Made by a program: the position numbers and the translations under genes
Shown here: positions 10,097 through 15,085 of the stretch, piece by piece
Layout: every line of letters starts with the position of its first letter
Position numbering within the stretch: the stretch's first letter is position 1
Notes under the pieces: generated by a model
Databases searched by the model: none
Told to the model about the DNA's origin: nothing
What the model saw: the letters and a program-made list of their open reading frames with translations, nothing else
NCBI GenBank assembly: GCA_017613055.1
Contig: JAGAES010000112.1
Location: 1-15,085 of the forward strand
DNA from: Lachnospiraceae bacterium
GTDB lineage: Bacteria > Bacillota_A > Clostridia > Lachnospirales > Lachnospiraceae
DNA length: 15,085 nt
Reading direction: 5' to 3'

Positions 10097-11170
10097 ATGA
10101 AGAAAATCGTACTGACAGGCGGGGGTACGGCAGGACATGTGACGCCGAACATCGCGCTGATGGACGAACTTCGGGCAAACGGCTTTGAAATCGTCTACAT
10201 CGGTTCGAAAGAAGGAATCGAAAAGCAGCTGATCGAAGCGCTCGGAGTGCCTTATTACGGGATTTCCTCGGGCAAGCTGCGCCGTTACTTTTCGTGGAAA
10301 AACCTGACGGATCCGTTCCGCGTGCTGAAGGGCTGCAGGGAAGCGAAGAAACTGATGAAACAGCTGAAACCGGACATCTGCTTTTCAAAAGGCGGTTTCG
10401 TGACCGTTCCCGTGGTGCGCGCCGCCGCGAAATGCAAAATCCCGGTCGTGAGCCACGAGTCCGACATGACGCCGGGGCTTGCAAACCGGCTCGGCATGCG
10501 GTACGCGACGAAAATCTGCTGCAATTTCCCGGAGACGCTTGCAAAACTCGGCGACAAGGGCATTCATACCGGAACGCCGATCCGACGCGAACTGTTCACC
10601 GGTTCAAAGGAAGACGGGCTTAAGTTTGCGGGTTTCCCGGATGACAAGCCGGTCATTCTCGTCGTCGGCGGAAGCACCGGCGCCGTCCGCGTGAACGAAG
10701 CGGTAAGAAAGATTCTTCCGGAACTCCTTAAGGACTTCCGCGTGATTCATCTGTGCGGCAAAGGAAAAACCGACCCGGCCTACGACGGCACGGACGGCTA
10801 TGTGCAGATTGAGTATTGCAACAAGGAAATGAAAGACCTGTTCGCGGCTGCCGACATCGTCATCTCGCGGGCCGGGGCAAATGCCATATGCGAACTGTTA
10901 GCTCTCCGTAAGCCGAACCTTCTGATTCCGCTTTCGAAAGAAGCAAGCCGCGGCGACCAGATTCTGAATGCCGAGTCGTTCGAGAAGCAGGGCTTCAGCA
11001 TGGTGATGCAGGAAGAAGACATCACCGAAGAAAGCCTTCTTGCGGCAGTGAAAGATCTTTACGAAAAGCGCGATTTCTACATCGACACGATGATGCACAG
11101 CCGCCTCGCGGACGCAACCGAAGTGATTGTAAAATTGTTGTGTGAGTTGTCCGGAAACAAAGCAGAATAA
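10097..11170 (+). CDS. murG: MurG, UDP-GlcNAc:lipid I N-acetylglucosaminyltransferase
   Basis: Peripheral inner-membrane GT-B glycosyltransferase (357 residues) that adds GlcNAc to lipid I to form lipid II for peptidoglycan. The N-domain glycine-rich loop is GGGTAGH (8-14), and the second is SKGGFVTVP (97-105). HESD (120-123) stands where E. coli-type enzymes have HEQN. The C-domain loop GGSTGA (191-196) and the donor-binding region SRAGANAICELL (257-268) with ASRGDQILNA (283-292) are of the Staphylococcus aureus MurG type rather than the E. coli type (usually GGSQGA). AAGGAG is at 10081-10086, 10 nt from the start. An out-of-frame ATG at 10089 encodes only three codons and ends on the murG start. 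The gene closes the rapZ cluster and is not next to other mur or fts genes. Confidence 0.93.
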   Translation: MKKIVLTGGGTAGHVTPNIALMDELRANGFEIVYIGSKEGIEKQLIEALGVPYYGISSGKLRRYFSWKNLTDPFRVLKGCREAKKLMKQLKPDICFSKGGFVTVPVVRAAAKCKIPVVSHESDMTPGLANRLGMRYATKICCNFPETLAKLGDKGIHTGTPIRRELFTGSKEDGLKFAGFPDDKPVILVVGGSTGAVRVNEAVRKILPELLKDFRVIHLCGKGKTDPAYDGTDGYVQIEYCNKEMKDLFAAADIVISRAGANAICELLALRKPNLLIPLSKEASRGDQILNAESFEKQGFSMVMQEEDITEESLLAAVKDLYEKRDFYIDTMMHSRLADATEVIVKLLCELSGNKAE

Positions 11171-11176
11171 AATACA

Positions 11177-11230
11177 GGCGCGGGCGCGCCGTCGCTAATC
11201 TATAGGCGGAAACCGGTCTCCGGCCTCCGC
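11177..11230 (+). repeat. Two GC-rich hairpins directly after murG
   Basis: GGCGC (11177-11181) pairs with GCGCC (11186-11190) around a four-base loop, starting 6 nt after the murG stop. A second nested stem pairs GCGGA (11206-11210) with TCCGC (11226-11230) and CCGG with CCGG inside it. Neither is followed by a T-run, so they may protect or process the murG mRNA end rather than terminate. Confidence 0.45.
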
Positions 11231-11286
11231 ATCCGGCCCCGTCAGTTAGGCATTTGTGCTCATTTTGTCAGCTTGTAGCTTGATGT

Positions 11287-11319
11287 AACCTCACGGAATA
11301 TCATATTCTGGAATTCAGT
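11287..11319. repeat. Left copy of a second inverted motif pair
   Basis: This 33-nt segment matches the reverse complement of 11524-11556 at both ends: AACC, then CACGGAAT after one extra T, and GAATTCAGT at the far end, with an unlike middle of 11-12 nt. It also holds a perfect small palindrome, GAATATCATATTC (11296-11308). It lies inside the candidate element, whereas its partner lies mostly just outside the right arm. Confidence 0.45.
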
Positions 11320-11340
11320 GGGAAGCGGGATGCGTAAAAA

Positions 11341-11387
11341 ACCCACGAAACCTTGTTTCATTCATGGTTTCGTGGGTATTGTTTTTT
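11341..11387. terminator. Probable bidirectional intrinsic terminator
   Basis: A perfect 12-bp stem, ACCCACGAAACC (11341-11352) with GGTTTCGTGGGT (11366-11377), encloses a 13-nt loop. On the + strand it is followed by ATTG and six T (11382-11387). On the minus strand the stem runs straight into a T-run formed by the A-run at 11336-11340. It can therefore end transcripts from murG on one side and from the HIT gene on the other; the minus-strand T-run is better placed. Confidence 0.8.
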
Positions 11388-11523
11388 GCAGATAGTAAAA
11401 AAATCGTGAAAAACCGGTGGTTTTGCAGAAAAAGACAGAACCTCAGGCATACGAAATGTTTATGCAAAACAAATCAGTGGGTTCGATTGTTTTTTTATAC
11501 AAGAAAATGAGCACAAATGACAT

Positions 11524-11556
11524 ACTGAATTCAAAAAATGAATGATTCCGTGGGTT
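11524..11556. repeat. Right copy of the second inverted motif pair
   Basis: The reverse complement reads AACCCACGGAAT at one end and GAATTCAGT at the other, matching 11287-11319. It adjoins the right arm of the 16-bp repeat with a 4-nt gap. GTGGGTTC at its outer end (11550-11557) recurs exactly 73 nt away at 11477-11484. Confidence 0.45.
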
Positions 11557-11593
11557 CTTGAAATGGCAGTTGCCTTTGCTGCATCCCCATACT

Positions 11594-12007
11594 CTACAGG
11601 TTCGCGGCGATTTCATTCGCCAGCACCGCCGCTTCGCCCTCGGCGTACTCTTCGTGCGGCCATACGGGAAGAATGCCGTCGCCCTCGTAACGGGGCACAA
11701 CGTGTACATGCAGATGGAAGACGGACTGCCCGGCGGCCGTGCCGTTGTTCTGAAGAATGTTGATACCGTCGCAGCCGGTCGTCTTCTGAACGGCCGTTGC
11801 TACCTTCTTCGCAACCGGAAGCAGCTTCGATGCGATGTCCTCGGGAAGCGTGAACAGGTTGTCTGCGTGCTCCTTCGGAAGAATGATGACATGCCCCTTA
11901 TGGGCGGGCGCGATATCTAAAATTGCGCGGAAATCGTCGTCCTCATATACGGTTGCCGACGGAATGATGCCGTTTGCAATCTTACAGAAAATACAATTAT
12001 CGTTCAT
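11594..12007 (-). CDS. HIT-family (HinT-like) nucleotide hydrolase
   Basis: A 137-residue histidine-triad protein, normal length for bacterial HinT-like enzymes, which hydrolyse purine nucleoside phosphoramidates or related AMP derivatives. The triad HLHVHVV is at residues 98-104, with His100 the expected nucleophile. CIFC at 5-8 probably forms, with downstream His residues, the zinc site found in many family members. DIAPAHKGHVIILPKEH (31-47) is the other conserved stretch. On the minus strand GGGAGG at 12017-12022 precedes the ATG by 9 nt. It converges on murG and diverges from the large exported protein gene, so it is probably monocistronic. The physiological substrate is unknown. Confidence 0.94.
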   Translation of the reverse strand: MNDNCIFCKIANGIIPSATVYEDDDFRAILDIAPAHKGHVIILPKEHADNLFTLPEDIASKLLPVAKKVATAVQKTTGCDGINILQNNGTAAGQSVFHLHVHVVPRYEGDGILPVWPHEEYAEGEAAVLANEIAANL

Positions 12008-12056
12008 GATGAGTTACCTCCCGGATAGATAATATAACGGTCAAAGCCCTGCAACC

Positions 12057-12065
12057 ATTCTATCA
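12057..12065 (-). promoter_or_regulatory. Possible extended -10 promoter of the HIT gene
   Basis: Read on the minus strand, TGATAGAAT fits an extended -10 (TGnTAnAAT) placed about 50 nt before the HIT start codon. No convincing -35 box accompanies it, so the call is tentative; TATATT nearer the gene is an alternative -10. Confidence 0.35.
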
Positions 12066-12091
12066 CATTTGCCGTAAAATGGGGAAAAGAT

Positions 12092-12120
12092 TTGCATTAA
12101 AACGAAAAAAAGCATATAAT
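12092..12120 (+). promoter_or_regulatory. Sigma-A promoter of the large exported protein gene
   Basis: TTGCAT (12092-12097) and a perfect TATAAT (12115-12120) are separated by exactly 17 nt in A-rich sequence, a near-consensus housekeeping promoter. The transcript would begin around 12127, leaving a leader of about 40 nt in which GGCGT (12128-12132) can pair with ACGCC (12153-12157) close to the 5' end. Confidence 0.8.
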
Positions 12121-12168
12121 ATATTGTGGCGTAATCTGAAAAGACAGTAAAGACGCCGAGAGGTCAGA

Positions 12169-14739
12169 ATGAAATCCCGAAGCATACCATACCGTGCCCT
12201 GGTCACAATCGGAATCTTTCTTATTTCGTTTGCGGTCTTCTACGGCACTCTCGATAATCATGTACTGGTGAACGAATTCCATACGGTTCGTTCGATGGAC
12301 GCTACCCTTCCGATCATCACGTTCGTGACGGGCGACACCGAAATCAACATGACGTTCGGTTACACGTTCATCCCGCAGGAAGGCAAGATCCGCCAGAGCA
12401 TCACACCCGTTTCACCGACCAACCGCACATTTTCCGTGCTGGTCGACCAGAAGGACAGCAACGTCCGTAAGATGGCCTGCACCGTCTCCGAAGTCGCAAC
12501 GGGCACCGTGCTCGACAACATCGAGCTGATGTCCCTTAAGGAGCAAAGCGACGGAAGGCTTATCGGGCAGTTCTTCCTGACGGCCAACTACGCGACCAAC
12601 ACCGAATATACGATGCGCATTACGCTGACAACCGCGGAAGGCAAGGCAGTCTATTACTACACGAGACTGTACCTTCCGACATACGGAAACGTGAAGCGCG
12701 AGATCGCATTTCTCGAGAATTTCCACTCCGCGATCATGGATGAAGACCATGTGAACGAGGTCGAGAAGTACCTCGAAACCGAGGACAGCTACACAGGCTC
12801 GGACTTCAGCCGTATCACACACCGTGACGCGCTCGACGCAGTCGGATACGGTTCGATGGAACCGACCGAGATCGAGGCCTATGTGCCGCGGTATGTCGAG
12901 TACACGTCCTCATTTGTCGCATGTGAGAAGGACTTCTACGTGCAGATTTACTCGAACGACGGACTTGAGACCTACAGCTGCATGGAGCACTACCGTTTCA
13001 AAACCGCAGTCAAAACGAACTATCTGTACTCGTTCGAACGCAAGATGGAAGTTGTCTTCGAGCCCGAGTACTTTAACTTAAGCCAGCTTCAGATCAAGCT
13101 CGGCATCACGGGCGAGCAGGACGTCAACTGCATGTTAAGTGGGAACGAGAAGTACCTTGTCTTCGTCCGCGACGGCGACCTTTGGGAATATGATATGGCG
13201 GAAAATGTGATGATTCCGCTGTTCTCCTTCGACCGCGAAGGCGGTGATAACGCGCGTTACCATAACCGCAACCACAACTTCAAACTGATTTCGGTCGACG
13301 ACAACGGCGACGCGGATTTCGTGTTCTACGGCTACATCATACGAGGCGAGTACGAGGGGCGCGTCGGCATCCTTTACTACCGTTATTACGCGGAGGAGAA
13401 GCGTGTCGAGGAGCGTATGTTCGCACCTGTGACCGTGCCGTACGACATCCTGAAAGAAGAGTTCGGAAGCGTCTGCTACATGAACCATCTCGACGAGTTT
13501 TTCTTCTCGCTTTACGGGACGGTTTACCAGTACCGAACGCAGCTGCACGACCATGTCGTGATTGTTGAGGACATCGTGGAGCCGTATTACCAGGACGGCA
13601 ACGTGTTGGTGTACCAGGAGAAGCCGAATACCGAGAACACGCGAGTGTGCTTCTATGATATGGAAAATGACACGTTGACGTACCGCGAGGCGGAAGAGGG
13701 CGACCGGCTTTTATTCCTCGGAACGATTGACGGAGATTTGATCTACGGCGACTGCCATGCCGCGGACATCACATTTAAGGACAATGCAAAGCCGCACGTG
13801 CCGATGTATCAGATCCGAATCGAAACCTCGGACGGCGAGCCGGTTAAGACCTATAAGCGGGACCGCGCCGATGAGTACTTCCTTGACGCGGAGATTGAGG
13901 ACTTCGGTATCGCAATCAACATCAACCGGAAGACCGGCGTCGTGTCGGGCGTCGGCAAGGACGGAAAGGCATACACGCGTCCGATTTATGAGGACGTAGG
14001 GACATACAATATCTTAAAGAGCATCGAGCAGAAGAAGGAAGCCGTCAACGTCAGCTCACGCTACACCGAGAAGATGCGCCGCGAGTATTATCTGAATCTG
14101 CCGCAGTCCTTCAAGATGACGAAGGTTCCGACGCAGATTGAAATCAAATCGACGCAGGGAAGCGGCCGTACGCCGGTTCGTCTCGGTGAGCGGACCAAAG
14201 AGATGTTCTACGTCGAAGCGTTCGGCAAGGTCATCATGATTTCCGACGATCTCGCGACCTGTGTATCGAAGGCAAATGCGAACTACGGCGGCGTTTTCAA
14301 CGAGAAAGGCCAGATTGTATGGCTTCGAGGCATGCGTGCCGATTCGCGGCTTCTTCGAAACGTGACGCCCTGCTACGTGGATGAGAACATCACCGAGAAG
14401 GAAGCCATCCTTCAGATGATTCTGAGTTATAAGGGCGCGGCCATCAACGCATGGGACTGCGACCTCAACGAGAAGGCAATGCTCCAGTGGATCAACGATA
14501 ACATTCCCGGAAGGGCGGTTGACCTGACCGGCGTGACGATGATGGAGGCGCTGAATTTCGTTTCGGACGGCCACCTCGTGGCGACCTACTTCGAAGGGGA
14601 GTGGCTTGCGATTACCGGCTACACTGCGAACCTCGTGTACGCAATTTCGCCGAAGGACGGCAAGACGAAGACGATTATGCTTGCCCGCATGCGAAACATT
14701 CTGGATAATACAGGGTTGTTCTACACTTATATCGATTAA
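12169..14739 (+). CDS. Large membrane-anchored extracytoplasmic protein of unknown function
   Basis: A protein of 856 residues that I cannot assign to a named family. After a short basic start, a hydrophobic segment at about residues 10-27 serves as signal anchor; there is no lipobox cysteine, and the remainder looks soluble and outside the cell. About 45-170 is strand-rich and Ig-like in character. Segments such as YLVFVRDGDLWEYD (329-342) and NVLVYQEKP (478-486) resemble blades of a beta-propeller. The last 110 residues (DLTGVTMMEALNFVS, then EWLAITGY at 811-818, NLVYAISP and a final helix) resemble a C39-like papain fold, but Glu811 stands where the catalytic His is expected. AGAGG lies 5 nt before the start, with its own promoter upstream. 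deoB follows after 10 nt. The domain assignments are inference. Confidence 0.85.
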   Translation: MKSRSIPYRALVTIGIFLISFAVFYGTLDNHVLVNEFHTVRSMDATLPIITFVTGDTEINMTFGYTFIPQEGKIRQSITPVSPTNRTFSVLVDQKDSNVRKMACTVSEVATGTVLDNIELMSLKEQSDGRLIGQFFLTANYATNTEYTMRITLTTAEGKAVYYYTRLYLPTYGNVKREIAFLENFHSAIMDEDHVNEVEKYLETEDSYTGSDFSRITHRDALDAVGYGSMEPTEIEAYVPRYVEYTSSFVACEKDFYVQIYSNDGLETYSCMEHYRFKTAVKTNYLYSFERKMEVVFEPEYFNLSQLQIKLGITGEQDVNCMLSGNEKYLVFVRDGDLWEYDMAENVMIPLFSFDREGGDNARYHNRNHNFKLISVDDNGDADFVFYGYIIRGEYEGRVGILYYRYYAEEKRVEERMFAPVTVPYDILKEEFGSVCYMNHLDEFFFSLYGTVYQYRTQLHDHVVIVEDIVEPYYQDGNVLVYQEKPNTENTRVCFYDMENDTLTYREAEEGDRLLFLGTIDGDLIYGDCHAADITFKDNAKPHVPMYQIRIETSDGEPVKTYKRDRADEYFLDAEIEDFGIAININRKTGVVSGVGKDGKAYTRPIYEDVGTYNILKSIEQKKEAVNVSSRYTEKMRREYYLNLPQSFKMTKVPTQIEIKSTQGSGRTPVRLGERTKEMFYVEAFGKVIMISDDLATCVSKANANYGGVFNEKGQIVWLRGMRADSRLLRNVTPCYVDENITEKEAILQMILSYKGAAINAWDCDLNEKAMLQWINDNIPGRAVDLTGVTMMEALNFVSDGHLVATYFEGEWLAITGYTANLVYAISPKDGKTKTIMLARMRNILDNTGLFYTYID

Positions 14740-14749
14740 CGGAGGGTTT

Positions 14750-15085
14750 ATGAAGAGGGTATTTCTGATTGTGCTTGACAGCTGCGGCGTCGGCGAACTG
14801 CCGGACGCGGCCGATTTCGGGGATGTCGGAAGCTTTACGCTTCGGAGCGCGGCGAGTGACGCTTCGTTTTCGATGCCGAACATGGAAAAACTCGGACTTT
14901 TCCACATCGACGGCGTGTATGGTGCGGTAAATGCCAAGGGCCTTGGCAAGACCACTAGAAAGACGTTCAAGGGTTCCGTATGCAGGCTTGCGGAGCGCTC
15001 CAAAGGAAAGGACACGACGACCGGCCACTGGGAGATCAGCGGTATCGTAAGCGAAAAGCCGATGCCGACGTTTCCGGACGGATTC
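14750..15085 (+). CDS. deoB: Phosphopentomutase DeoB (N-terminal part, cut by window edge)
   Basis: The first 112 codons are present, in frame to the last base. The gene encodes an alkaline-phosphatase-superfamily mutase that interconverts ribose/deoxyribose 1- and 5-phosphates in nucleoside salvage. FLIVLDSCGVGELPDA (5-20) carries the first metal ligand, Asp10 (Asp13 in Bacillus cereus), and GKDTTTGHWEI (86-96) carries Thr89, equivalent to the phosphorylated catalytic Thr85. FGDVGSFTL (23-31) is the expected family segment. GGAGGG at 14741-14746 overlaps the preceding stop region and is rather close to the ATG (3-4 nt). It is 10 nt after the large protein gene and very likely shares its transcript. 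Cys12 replaces the more usual Val/Phe, probably harmlessly. Confidence 0.95.
   Translation, partial: MKRVFLIVLDSCGVGELPDAADFGDVGSFTLRSAASDASFSMPNMEKLGLFHIDGVYGAVNAKGLGKTTRKTFKGSVCRLAERSKGKDTTTGHWEISGIVSEKPMPTFPDGF

Larger units (their letters stand above)
11242..11528. repeat. MITE-like inverted-repeat element (candidate)
   Basis: The left arm 11242-11268 and the right arm 11502-11528 are inverted copies: 23 of 27 positions match, including a perfect 16-bp block CATTTGTGCTCATTTT (11251-11266) and its complement (11504-11519). Outside the arms the complementarity stops, and no target-site duplication is evident. The interior of about 230 bp encodes nothing and contains a strong hairpin. This is the layout of a miniature inverted-repeat element, but the family is not recognised and no parent transposase is present. 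Confidence 0.5.
11171..11593. other. Long non-coding gap between murG and the HIT gene, rich in inverted repeats
   Basis: No convincing gene is seen in these 423 nt. The first 60 nt are GC-rich and hairpin-forming; the rest is AT-richer than all neighbouring genes. It holds a bidirectional terminator, a 16-bp inverted repeat and a second related inverted pair, listed separately. Short frames that cross it have no ribosome sites or recognisable proteins. Best reading: a convergent intergenic region that has received, and partly lost, a small mobile or repeat element. Confidence 0.6.

Noticed and set aside
11171..11593. CRISPR array or tRNA in the gap
   Set aside because: The repeats are few, inverted and irregularly spaced rather than regularly spaced direct repeats, and no cloverleaf-like sequence with a T-arm motif was seen.
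11443..11763. Short open frames in the murG-HIT gap on both strands
   Set aside because: They run from repeat-rich AT sequence into the antisense of the HIT gene, lack ribosome sites and resemble no protein.
12121..12168. Riboswitch in the leader of the large gene
   Set aside because: The leader is only about 40 nt with one 5-bp stem, too short for a known aptamer plus expression platform.
14056..15028. Minus-strand open frames opposite the large protein and deoB
   Set aside because: They cross the intergenic junction of two real + strand genes and show no recognisable protein features or good ribosome site.

Overview
The window looks like chromosome of a Clostridia-class Bacillota, most likely a Lachnospiraceae relative. 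The grounds are strong Shine-Dalgarno (SD) sites, frequent TTG and GTG starts, an F-type ATP synthase operon ordered I-a-c-b-delta-alpha-gamma-beta-epsilon, and the sequence character of RapZ, the TSCPD protein and MurG. By eye the genes are moderately GC-rich, whereas the one long intergenic gap is clearly AT-richer. The taxonomic call is inference from family resemblance, not from a search.

Region 1 (1-7122): the tail of an unidentified gene, then the complete atpI-B-E-F-H-A-G-D-C operon on the + strand. Spacing is tight, with overlaps at atpI/atpB and atpF/atpH, and a perfect 13-bp hairpin follows atpC. Subunit c carries the residues that bind Na+ in known sodium-driven ATP synthases, so the enzyme is probably Na+-coupled. 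Several subunits appear to start at TTG or GTG.

Region 2 (7149-11170): a compact + strand cluster of rapZ, galE, mtnN, a small TSCPD-domain protein and murG. UDP-sugar and cell-wall precursor metabolism is a common theme: GalE makes or interconverts UDP-hexoses, MurG uses UDP-GlcNAc, and RapZ in enterics senses a UDP-GlcNAc precursor. MtnN recycles methylthioadenosine and S-adenosylhomocysteine. murG lies outside any division/cell-wall cluster, and rapZ lacks its usual yvcK/whiA neighbours.

Region 3 (11171-11593): a non-coding, AT-richer gap holding GC-rich hairpins, a 16-bp perfect inverted repeat about 240 bp apart, a second related inverted pair, repeated CCCAC motifs on both strands, and a probable bidirectional terminator. 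It resembles a degraded MITE-like element.

Region 4 (11594-15085): a minus-strand HIT-family hydrolase gene diverges from a + strand transcription unit. That unit has a near-consensus sigma-A promoter, an 856-residue membrane-anchored extracytoplasmic protein of unknown function, and, 10 nt downstream, the start of deoB (phosphopentomutase), which is cut by the window edge. The large protein seems to end in a papain-like (C39-like) fold that has lost its catalytic histidine. It is the least explained gene here.

Most of the window is ordinary housekeeping sequence. The items that merit a second look are the Na+ signature of the ATP synthase, the repeat-rich gap and the large exported protein.
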